Shown here: one piece after another, positions 9,602-16,655 of the stretch | Layout: every line of letters starts with the position of its first letter | Position numbering within the stretch: the stretch's first letter is position 1 | Source: Parahaliea maris | GTDB taxonomy: Bacteria; Pseudomonadota; Gammaproteobacteria; Pseudomonadales; Halieaceae | Direction of reading: 5' to 3' | Length of the DNA stretch: 64,000 nt | Assembly: GCF_008064665.1 (NCBI RefSeq) | Contig: NZ_VRZA01000009.1 | Coordinates: 1 to 64,000 of the forward strand | Notes under the pieces: model-generated | Seen by the model: the letters and a program-made list of their open reading frames with translations, nothing else | Databases searched by the model: none | What the model was told of the DNA's origin: nothing | Program-made: the position numbers and the translations under genes

Positions 9602-11863
9602 TCAGTCCACGACGAGTTCGTCGAGGTAGAGTGGGAAACGCTGTAGTTGACGCGTTTCCGGGCTGTAGTATTGAAGGCTGTTGTCCAGCTGCAGGCGCAG
9701 GTAGCGCGCGCTGTGCCCGGCCAGGGGTATATCCAGCGCACCGTCGGCGGCAATATCCGCCTCGTCCAGCGCTGCCAGTGGCTGCCACCGCTGCCCATCG
9801 CTCGAGCCCAGCAGGCGAACTCCGGCGGGCCGGGCCAGTTGCCGGTGTGCGCCCGCCTCCACATTGCAACGCAGGCGCTGCAGGGATGTCACCTGTTCCA
9901 GGTCAACCACGATGTCGGCACCGGTGCCTGCAAACTCCACCCACTCGTGGTACTGAAAGATGCGCTCGTTGTTGCGACAACCGTTGGTCAGTAGCGCCAG
10001 CTCCGGCGCCCGCTGCAAGCCGTCTTCGCGCCAGTGGTACACCTGCCGGTGCAGGGCGCGATGGGCCGCAAGGTGCAGGCGTTCATCGCCGTGCACGGTG
10101 CCATTGGCGTCGATGCCGACGGCCCGCAGGACCCACTCCCCGCTGACCGCAAGTTCCCCGTTATAACCAACGCTGTCCGGCCCGGGCGGGCTGCCATCGG
10201 TGGTGTAGTGGATTGCTACGTCGGGGAAGTCACAGCACAGGCCAACCCGCAGAACGCCATCCCGCACACTGCTCACCACGGCAGCAGGCTTGCAAGCGCT
10301 GTCGGCCACGGTATAGCCCCGCAGGCGCAAGCGGTCTACCAAGGTGGGGAGGCGCCTGCAGAAGTCGCCCCAATTGCGCGATTCGCCGGTCCACAGCACT
10401 TCAGCGAGGGCCGACAACCTTGGCAGCAGCGCGTACTCTACCGCGGCGGGCGTGGCCAGGTACTCTGTCCACACGTTGCCCTGGCCACCCAGAATTGGCG
10501 CCGAGGCGCCCGCTGCGAGGCCGAAGGGGTCGAACTCGTAGACCTTGCGCAGGGGCGTCAGTCCGTGGATGGCCGCCGGCTCGTCGAGGGAAGTGGACTG
10601 GTAAAAATCGAAGTACACCCGGTCCACCGGTGTCAGCACGGTCGGGTAGCCCGCCTCCAGGGCGCGCACTCCGGCGCTGGCATTCCAGCACATCACGGTG
10701 GTGTCGCGGGGCACGTCGCCGTCCATGACCTCATCCCAGCCGATCACCTTTTTGCCCAGCCCTTTGAGCATGTGGGCCACCCGGGCCACGAAATAGCCGT
10801 GCAGCCCGTCCTCGTCACCGAGTTGCTTATCCGCAATGAGTTGCTGGCAGTGCGGGCAATGGCGCCAGGCAGCCTTGACCACCTCGTCACCACCGATGTG
10901 GACGCAGTCACCAGGGAACAGGCCCGCCACCTCGGAAAACAGTTCGCCGAGGAAGGTAAAGGTTTCCTCTTTCGGGCACAGCACGTCCGGGAAAATCCCG
11001 AAGTGGGCCTCCACCTCATAGTTCCCCGGGGCGCAGGCCAGCTCCGGGTGGGCCGCCAGCAGCGCTGCGGCGTGGCCGGGAATATCGATCTCGGGTACGA
11101 CCTCGATCTGCCGCTCACGGGCGTAGCTGACGATGTCGCGGATGTCCTGCTGGCTGTAAAAGCCACCGTAGGCTTGTTCCCGGTAGCGCTTCTCCCGGTT
11201 GGAGGTGTGCCCTTCCACGGTCCGGCTACGCCAGGCGCCGCGACCCGTCAGCGCCGGAAAGCGCGAGCTCTCCAGGCGCCAGCCCTGGTCGTCGGTCAGG
11301 TGCCAGTGGAAACGGTTCATCTTGTGCAGTGCCAGAAGGTCCAGGTAACGCTTGATAAAGGCCACCGGGAAGAAATGCCGCGAACAGTCGAGGTGCATGC
11401 CCCGCCACTCACAGGCGGGGCCATCCCGGAAGGTGACCGACGGCAGCGTTACGCCGGTTGCCGGCAATCCCCGGATATCGACCTCCACGGGAACCAGTTG
11501 CAGCAGGGTTTGCAGGGCGAACATCACACCGGCTTCCGCGCCCCCCGCCAGCCGCAGCCCGTCGGGGCGGATCTCCAGTTCATAGTGTTCAGGCCCGGGC
11601 AGGGACGCGTCGAGCTCCAGGGTCAGGGCCGGCGAGCCAGTCTCGTGACCTTCGTGACCTTCGTAACCTTCGTAACCTTCGTGCCCTTCGTAACCTTCGG
11701 CCGACCTCAGGCCCAGGGCGCTGCGCACCCTCTCCCCCACCCCGTCCAATACAGGTTCACCCACGATCAGTGGCGTTGCCGGCAGCAACAGGAACTGACC
11801 GCTGCCAGCACGGCTGTGTCGGGGTTGAGGAATGACGGGCTGAGGAATGACGGGAAGAAGCAT
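9602..11863 (-). CDS. Beta-N-acetylhexosaminidase, glycoside hydrolase family 20
   Basis: Cleaves terminal beta-linked GlcNAc from chito-oligosaccharides. The GH20 barrel contains HWHLTDDQGWRLE and the catalytic Asp-Glu pair in HIGGDEVVKAAW near residue 324. Downstream is a probable Fn3-like or chitobiase-type segment (YTTDGSPPGPDS) and a C-terminal discoidin-like beta-domain. No signal peptide or lipobox is seen, so it may act in the cytoplasm on imported dimers. The first 75 residues are odd: VIPQP is duplicated and a Glu-Gly-Tyr/His repeat follows, both encoded by short DNA repeats, so the true start could lie further in. It starts 10 bp after the kinase stop. Confidence 0.9.
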   Translation of the reverse strand: MLLPVIPQPVIPQPRHSRAGSGQFLLLPATPLIVGEPVLDGVGERVRSALGLRSAEGYEGHEGYEGYEGHEGHETGSPALTLELDASLPGPEHYELEIRPDGLRLAGGAEAGVMFALQTLLQLVPVEVDIRGLPATGVTLPSVTFRDGPACEWRGMHLDCSRHFFPVAFIKRYLDLLALHKMNRFHWHLTDDQGWRLESSRFPALTGRGAWRSRTVEGHTSNREKRYREQAYGGFYSQQDIRDIVSYARERQIEVVPEIDIPGHAAALLAAHPELACAPGNYEVEAHFGIFPDVLCPKEETFTFLGELFSEVAGLFPGDCVHIGGDEVVKAAWRHCPHCQQLIADKQLGDEDGLHGYFVARVAHMLKGLGKKVIGWDEVMDGDVPRDTTVMCWNASAGVRALEAGYPTVLTPVDRVYFDFYQSTSLDEPAAIHGLTPLRKVYEFDPFGLAAGASAPILGGQGNVWTEYLATPAAVEYALLPRLSALAEVLWTGESRNWGDFCRRLPTLVDRLRLRGYTVADSACKPAAVVSSVRDGVLRVGLCCDFPDVAIHYTTDGSPPGPDSVGYNGELAVSGEWVLRAVGIDANGTVHGDERLHLAAHRALHRQVYHWREDGLQRAPELALLTNGCRNNERIFQYHEWVEFAGTGADIVVDLEQVTSLQRLRCNVEAGAHRQLARPAGVRLLGSSDGQRWQPLAALDEADIAADGALDIPLAGHSARYLRLQLDNSLQYYSPETRQLQRFPLYLDELVVD
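11641..11700. repeat. Short tandem repeat inside the hexosaminidase gene
   Basis: About six imperfect copies of a 9-base unit (CCTTCGTAA/CCTTCGTGA on the plus strand) encode alternating Glu-Gly-Tyr and Glu-Gly-His residues before the GH20 domain. The unit is a multiple of three, so copy-number change would keep the frame. Confidence 0.8.
11829..11860. repeat. Direct repeat at the start of the hexosaminidase gene
   Basis: Two copies of a 15-base unit beginning GAGGAATGACGGG give the duplicated VIPQP at the predicted N-terminus. The unit resembles the dispersed GGAATGACG-type intergenic repeats, which suggests the N-terminal extension is repeat-derived. Confidence 0.6.
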
Positions 11864-11872
11864 CGGCGCAGT

Positions 11873-12784
11873 CTAGCTCACTCGTCTGTTCACTGCCGCG
11901 CTGTGGCGGGCCATGGCATAGCTGACCGCGCCTTCGTCGGGCTGGCCCTGGGCGGCGATAACCGCCGCCCGGCTCTCGGGCGACAACCAGGGCACGAGAC
12001 GTTGCCCCAGCCCACCGAGCAGGGCGAAGCGCTCGGCACCGTGGGCAAACAGTTTTGCCGCGAGCGCATCCAGGTAGGCGGCCGCCTCCTCCATGATCGC
12101 CGTAGCCACCGCGTCACCGGCTTCGGCACAGGCCAGCACCACTGGCGCCAGCGCACCGTAGTCGCGCGACCGGGCACCGGCCATGGCCGCGACCAGGTTC
12201 AGGCCACGGGCGTGCAAATGCGCTTCTGTCGCTGCCAGCAGTGCCGTTTGTGGGCCGAGTCCGTCCAGGCACAACAGGGCCGCCTTCAGGCCCTCGAGGC
12301 CCAGCCAGGCGCCGCTGGCCTTGTCGCCGAAGGGAAATCCATGAGCACCGTAACTGTGACTGTCTCCGCGTTCGCACACGTAGCCCACCGAGCCGGTGCC
12401 CACCACGATCACCGCGCCATCCTCGCCGCCATGGGCGCCGAGGCAGGCAATATGGATGTCGGTGGTCAGGTACAGTGCGGCAAAGGGGTTGGACCACAGG
12501 GACATCTGTTCATACACCCGCGGGATATTCACGCCCGCCAGCCCCACCCCGGCAATCACCCCGCCCAGCGCCTGCCCGCCCAGGCCGGCCTGGGCCAGGG
12601 CCTCGGTGCTGGCACGGGTGATGGAGTCACAGGCCTGTTCCAGGTTCTGGAACGGGTTGGCCGGGCCGGAGATACCGCAGCCCAATGTACGCCCGGTTGC
12701 GTCGGTCAACAGTGCCCGGCATTTGCTGCCGCCACCGTCGATGCCGAGATACAGGCGCGAGGCATCCGGAGTGTGTGAAGTCAT
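11873..12784 (-). CDS. N-acetylglucosamine kinase, BadF/BadG ATPase family
   Basis: Phosphorylates GlcNAc to GlcNAc-6-phosphate, the substrate of nagA. The 303-residue protein opens with the phosphate-1 loop LYLGIDGGGSKCRALLTD, and a second ATP-binding strand reads VIVVGTGSVGYV. These are features of the ASKHA-fold BadF/BadG group that includes mammalian-type GlcNAc kinase, not the ROK group of E. coli NagK. I chose the ATG at 12784 because a longer in-frame start at 12847 would put the coding region through an intrinsic terminator (12810-12845). It is the second gene of the leftward unit. Confidence 0.9.
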   Translation of the reverse strand: MTSHTPDASRLYLGIDGGGSKCRALLTDATGRTLGCGISGPANPFQNLEQACDSITRASTEALAQAGLGGQALGGVIAGVGLAGVNIPRVYEQMSLWSNPFAALYLTTDIHIACLGAHGGEDGAVIVVGTGSVGYVCERGDSHSYGAHGFPFGDKASGAWLGLEGLKAALLCLDGLGPQTALLAATEAHLHARGLNLVAAMAGARSRDYGALAPVVLACAEAGDAVATAIMEEAAAYLDALAAKLFAHGAERFALLGGLGQRLVPWLSPESRAAVIAAQGQPDEGAVSYAMARHSAAVNRRVS

Positions 12785-12809
12785 GCTTGGGTTCCAGGGT
12801 TTACCGGGT

Positions 12810-12845
12810 AAAAAAAAGCTGGCTCCCCGGGTGGGAGAACCAGCC
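12810..12845 (-). terminator. Intrinsic terminator between TBDR and GlcNAc kinase
   Basis: On the minus strand a strong stem (GCTGG.TC.CCC / GGGGAGCCAGC) is followed by eight T residues. It lies 93 bp after the TBDR stop and 26 bp before the kinase start, so the receptor mRNA is expected to exceed that of the downstream genes, which would depend on read-through. Confidence 0.8.
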
Positions 12846-12937
12846 AAATGAAGCTGGGGTACAGGGGTTCCTGGCCCGGCTTTCGGGTGGGCGCCACCGC
12901 CGCAGCGCCCGACACACAGCTTTTGAGCAACGGGCTC

Positions 12938-15646
12938 CTAGAATCGGTAGTTCACACCGACCACGTAGCGGGCACCGTTGTCATAGAGTCGGGCCTTGCG
13001 TCCCGTGTCGATGTGGTAGTGCTCCAGTTCCTCGCCGGTGAGGTTGATACCTTCGAGCACCAGGTCGACGTTATCCCACACGGTCATGGTGATGTTGGCA
13101 TCCAGCTGGCCGTAATCGTCGATGTACATCTCGGAACCGAACTCGCTCAGGCCGTCGTACCACTCGGTGCGGTAGTTGTAGCTCAGGCGGGCGCTGATCC
13201 AGTTGTTTTCGAAGTAGCCGGACAGGTTCGCCATATGCTGGGAGGAACCGGGCACCAGGCCAGAACCGGGGCGGCTGACCGGGTCGCGGGCATCGCGGCT
13301 GTCGGCATCGGTATAGGTGTAGTTGGCGATAATGCCGAAGTCACCAAAGGTCTGCTGGTAGCTGACTTCCAGGCCAGCCACATCCACGCCGTTGCCGTTG
13401 TTGGGCTGGACGAAAGTCACGTCCACATTGCGGTCCAGTTTCGGGTCGTACATGGACTCCACAGTGGTGCTGGAAACCAGCGAGTTGCTGATGTCCTTCT
13501 GGAAGTAGGTCACCGCCAGCATGGAGTGATCGGCAAAGTACCACTCATAGGCCAGGTCAAACTGGTTGGCGAGCTCCGGGTTCAGGTAGGGATTGCCGCG
13601 TACGCCGGTGCCGGTATCGAGGTTGGCAGAGGACTGGTTGGCAATCTTGATGTAGTCCGGGCGGGCCATCACCCGTGCCGCCGAGAAGCGCACGATGCTG
13701 TCGTCGGTCAGGTCAAAGGCCACGTTCAGGTTGGGCAGTACCTCGGTGTAGTCATGGTCCTCGGTGGCCAGGCTCACGTTGTAGCTGTCGCGGTCGTCGA
13801 CCAGGTCTTCCAGCAACTCATAGCCGCCCAGCATGTCCAGGGACGCTGCCAGCCAGTCCCCTTCCCAGTTGTAACCGGTGGAAGCCACATCGGTCTGTAC
13901 CACACGCACACCCACGTTGCCGCGGAAGCCCTCACCCTCGAAATCACCGGAGAAATAGGCCGCGTAGATTTTCTCGTTCACATCCCAGGTGTCCGGCAGG
14001 AACAGGATGGTGGCGGCGTTGGCATAGGCCTCCCGCGGGAAGATCACCGATTCCGCCCTGCCCACGTTCAGCAGCGGGTAGGGAGCACCCGACTCGTTGT
14101 AGGCGTAGTCACCCAGGGTACCGGCGCTCAGGTTGCCGTACAGCCAGCGGTTCCAGCCGGAGGTGTCGCTGCCACCGCCGTACTCGGTGGCATCCGCCGA
14201 GTGCATGGCGTCGGTCAGCCAGTGGAATCGTGTGCCGTTCTGGAACTGGCCCTTGTCGTGGTCGCGGTAGTACACCCCGGTCTTGAAGGTGTGGAAGATG
14301 CCCGCGTCGGCATCGAACTGCAGGTCCAGGCCAGCGTAATCTTCCTCGTCGGACATGATGCGCTGGTTTTCCATCATCCAGCCGAGTCCGCGCCCGAGCA
14401 GTTGCTCGTCGGTCTCCGGGCTGCCGCCGACAAAGGCGGTGGAGTTCAGGCCGTTGAAGCTGGAGCCGGACAGGAAGGTATCGAAACCGTACTGGCGGTC
14501 GCTGGACGTGCCGCCCTCCGCCTCGGTGTGGCCGGCGCGCAAAGTCAGAGTGGCACCGTCGAAATCGTGCAGGTATTCCAGGTCCAGGGATTCAGTTTCG
14601 CTGAAGGACTCGCGGTCGATGACATAGTACTCGGCGTAGTTATCGGCCACCTGGCCTGCTACCACACCGTCGCCCGCCAGTACCGCGCTGCTGGCGTCGA
14701 TGGTGCCGCCACCCGCCTGGCCGTTAAACCACTGGTAGTTGTTGTGGTTGGTGTTGTTGGCATCCAGCTCGGAGTTCAGGTAGGTCGCCGTGAACTGGCC
14801 GCGCTCCGTGGGGCGCCACTGGCCGGTGGCCAGCGCGGTCTCGCGCTGACGCTCCTGGGTGAAGTAGGCGTCGCCCAGGGCCCGCGGGTTCCACACCTCG
14901 CCGAGGCCGAAGTTCTGGCGCTCGAAGCCGAGAATTTCGGTGCCTTCACGCAGCAGGGAACGATCCTGCCGGGTCAGTGAGATGTTAAAGCCCAGCGATT
15001 CCGCCTCGTTCTTCCACGAGTACAGGCCGGACACCAGCGGATCCACTTCTTCCGAGGTTTCGGAGTACATACCCTGAACCTGCAGGCTGCCACTGTTGGC
15101 GTCCATCTCCAGCGGGCGGCGGGTGCGCAGCATCACGGTGCCACCGAGCGAGCCTTCCTGGAGGTCAGCGCGCGGTGTCTTGTACACCTCCAGGGAGGAA
15201 ACGATGTTGGAGGGCAGCAGGGTGTAGTTGAAGGCGCGGGACGGGTTGTCCAGCACAAACCAGTCCGCGGAAGCGACGGCGGCGCCGTTGAGCAAGGTAC
15301 GGTTCTGGTTGGGGGAGGTACCGCGAACAGCGATCTTCTCACCCTCACCGAAGCCGCGGGTTACCGAGACACCGGTGATACGACTGAGTGAATCGGCCAC
15401 GTTCTTGTCCGGGAACTTGCCCAGGTCTTCCGCGTTGATGGCGTCGACAATCGCGACGGCATTGCGCTTGGTTTCCAGTGATTCCTGCAGGCTGCCGCGG
15501 ATACCGGTCACCACCACCTCTTCGAGGGCGGGTGCGGCCTCCTGGGCCTGCACCGCACCGGTGACTCCACAGAGGGCCAGGACCGACAGCGAGCTGTGCA
15601 GGAAGCGCGGTGTGAAACCGGAGATCGAGCGGATTGATGATGTCAT
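12938..15646 (-). CDS. TonB-dependent receptor for GlcNAc/chito-oligosaccharides
   Basis: An outer-membrane active transporter of about 902 residues. A signal peptide ends at VQAQ/EAAP, then the TonB-box and plug region (EEVVVTGIRGSLQESLETKRN, DLGKFPDKNVADSLSRITGVSV) is that of the Caulobacter-type sugar receptors. A large beta-barrel ends in an aromatic residue (VVGVNYRF). It is first in the leftward unit, with a promoter and two NagR operators about 100 bp upstream. Start: ATG 15646, or the GTG at 15655, which has better spacing from the AAGGGGG ribosome-binding site. The substrate is inferred from the GlcNAc genes and shared operators. Confidence 0.93.
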   Translation of the reverse strand: MTSSIRSISGFTPRFLHSSLSVLALCGVTGAVQAQEAAPALEEVVVTGIRGSLQESLETKRNAVAIVDAINAEDLGKFPDKNVADSLSRITGVSVTRGFGEGEKIAVRGTSPNQNRTLLNGAAVASADWFVLDNPSRAFNYTLLPSNIVSSLEVYKTPRADLQEGSLGGTVMLRTRRPLEMDANSGSLQVQGMYSETSEEVDPLVSGLYSWKNEAESLGFNISLTRQDRSLLREGTEILGFERQNFGLGEVWNPRALGDAYFTQERQRETALATGQWRPTERGQFTATYLNSELDANNTNHNNYQWFNGQAGGGTIDASSAVLAGDGVVAGQVADNYAEYYVIDRESFSETESLDLEYLHDFDGATLTLRAGHTEAEGGTSSDRQYGFDTFLSGSSFNGLNSTAFVGGSPETDEQLLGRGLGWMMENQRIMSDEEDYAGLDLQFDADAGIFHTFKTGVYYRDHDKGQFQNGTRFHWLTDAMHSADATEYGGGSDTSGWNRWLYGNLSAGTLGDYAYNESGAPYPLLNVGRAESVIFPREAYANAATILFLPDTWDVNEKIYAAYFSGDFEGEGFRGNVGVRVVQTDVASTGYNWEGDWLAASLDMLGGYELLEDLVDDRDSYNVSLATEDHDYTEVLPNLNVAFDLTDDSIVRFSAARVMARPDYIKIANQSSANLDTGTGVRGNPYLNPELANQFDLAYEWYFADHSMLAVTYFQKDISNSLVSSTTVESMYDPKLDRNVDVTFVQPNNGNGVDVAGLEVSYQQTFGDFGIIANYTYTDADSRDARDPVSRPGSGLVPGSSQHMANLSGYFENNWISARLSYNYRTEWYDGLSEFGSEMYIDDYGQLDANITMTVWDNVDLVLEGINLTGEELEHYHIDTGRKARLYDNGARYVVGVNYRF

Positions 15647-15742
15647 TTTTTTCACAGGTTCCCCCTTGTGATTCTGCTTATTCAAGCGACTTGACCCTGT
15701 CCGACACAGCGACCTGAAACGGTGCGACCGTTTACGAGCAAA

Positions 15743-15754
15743 GACAACGTTGTC
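15743..15754. promoter_or_regulatory. NagR operator O2 at the TBDR transcription start
   Basis: Second perfect GACAACGTTGTC, 34 bp centre to centre from O1, placed at about +1 to +12 of the predicted transcript. Confidence 0.8.
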
Positions 15755-15761
15755 GCAGAGA

Positions 15762-15790
15762 ACCCTACGCCTGCGGGACAACGTTGTCAA
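15762..15790 (-). promoter_or_regulatory. Promoter of the TBDR gene
   Basis: On the minus strand a perfect -35 box TTGACA (15790-15785) is followed after exactly 17 bp by a weak -10 TAGGGT (15767-15762). The -35 is embedded in the upstream NagR operator. The predicted start near 15755 abuts the second operator. Confidence 0.6.
15777..15788. promoter_or_regulatory. NagR operator O1 at the TBDR promoter
   Basis: Perfect palindrome GACAACGTTGTC overlapping the -35 box, identical to the site at the nagR promoter. Confidence 0.8.
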
Positions 15791-15832
15791 CAGGTGAGAA
15801 AACACTTGTTCACCGCCCCTCCCCCGCAACGC

Positions 15833-15935
15833 CATCCCCGAGCGCTTTTATCGGGGGACACCCTCGGGCGCCACTGCCGGAGTCATCCCCGAGCGCCACT
15901 GTCGGGGGGCATCCCCCAATGCTTTTGTCGGTGGT
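15833..15935. repeat. Four imperfect tandem repeats of about 26 bp
   Basis: Units begin near 15833, 15858, 15884 and 15910 with CATCCCC or a variant, and each can fold as CCCCGA-loop-TCGGGG. They resemble the GTCATCCCCG-type dispersed palindromes found between genes of many proteobacteria. There is no CRISPR-like spacer regularity. Confidence 0.65.
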
Positions 15936-15978
15936 CCGGCACTCCGGGATCCATTGTCCGCCGGGGTAATAACAATGG

Positions 15979-16091
15979 ATCTCCGCCTTCGCGGAGATGA
16001 CGCGAGGGTGGAGACTACGCGGGGACGGAGATGACGCGAGGGCAGAGATGACGCGGGGGGTGGATTTGGCCGGTGGCGGAGATGACGTGAG
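15979..16091. repeat. Cluster of GGAGATGACGCGAGGG repeats with a hairpin
   Basis: A perfect 8-bp hairpin, ATCTCCGC-CTTC-GCGGAGAT (15979-15998), overlaps the first of about four copies of GGAGATGACGCGAGGG or variants (15993, 16028, 16044 and 16078). This is a decayed dispersed intergenic repeat. Confidence 0.65.
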
Positions 16092-16123
16092 TGGGGCCCA
16101 GGGGCGCCTGACCCCTTCGATAT

Positions 16124-16135
16124 GACAACGTTGCA
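16124..16135. promoter_or_regulatory. Degenerate NagR-like site
   Basis: GACAACGTTGCA matches the first ten bases of the NagR palindrome and loses the last two. No gene start lies nearby, so function is doubtful. Confidence 0.25.
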
Positions 16136-16316
16136 TACGGCATTCCATCCGGGATCTATTCCCCGCCAACCATCCAAAACGCCCGACCTTAGCCTAATCG
16201 ACTGAAAATCAGCCAATTCAGCGGAAAGTCAGAAAGTAAGGCACTCCTGACAGCCTTGCCAGGCGCGGGTTTCAGGGCTAAGTGTTATTTGCGGCGGGAA
16301 TGTTCCTGGTGCCCCG

Positions 16317-16337
16317 AAAAGGCCCCGTTACCGGGGC
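16317..16337 (-). terminator. Intrinsic terminator of the leftward flavoenzyme unit
   Basis: Hairpin GCCCCG-GTAA-CGGGGC followed by CTTTT on the minus strand. It lies beyond the dehydrogenase debris at 16405-16575 and would end transcripts from the KstD-like and Baeyer-Villiger genes. Confidence 0.6.
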
Positions 16338-16404
16338 AAATGAGCTATGGGCCCAGAATAAATCGCGATCAGTCGACGTAAAATTTAACGTCAATTAGAC
16401 TGGC

Positions 16405-16575
16405 CTATTCTCGATTGAAAATTCCCTCGATTTTCCAGGGAGCTAGAGATACATGGTGCAGACCGCCAGACCTATCTTTGGCCGCTTCTATGGCCTCATT
16501 AACATTCCCAAGTGCAAAAGCAGTGGATTTAAATTCACCAATATTCAAGGTCAGCGACACTGGGAACCACCGGCC
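16405..16575 (-). pseudogene. Remnant resembling the C-terminus of a zinc-type alcohol dehydrogenase
   Basis: Minus-strand translation after two stop codons gives a 56-residue stretch containing FALGNVNEAIEAAKDRSGG and then LHHVSLAPW. The VNEAIEAA motif is typical of the last helix of medium-chain dehydrogenases. There is no start, cofactor domain or zinc site, so this looks like the 3' stub of a lost gene of the same unit. The assignment rests on a short motif only. Confidence 0.35.
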
Positions 16576-16655
16576 TTATTACCTGTGCAGCTCCAATCTG
16601 CTGCTGTCAGTCATGCAGCTATCGTTCTGCTTGATCTGACACCCGCCTGAATGCG

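Noticed and set aside
10034-12778. A plus-strand open frame of more than 900 codons
   Set aside because: It lies antisense to the hexosaminidase and kinase genes, has no recognisable domain, and is an expected by-product of high third-position GC.
12848-14980. A plus-strand open frame of about 710 codons rich in Val and Gly
   Set aside because: It is antisense to the TBDR gene, whose signal peptide, plug motifs and terminal aromatic residue prove the other strand.
15833-16091. Possible CRISPR array
   Set aside because: Units are adjacent or irregular, imperfect and self-palindromic, with no unique spacers of constant length and no cas genes.
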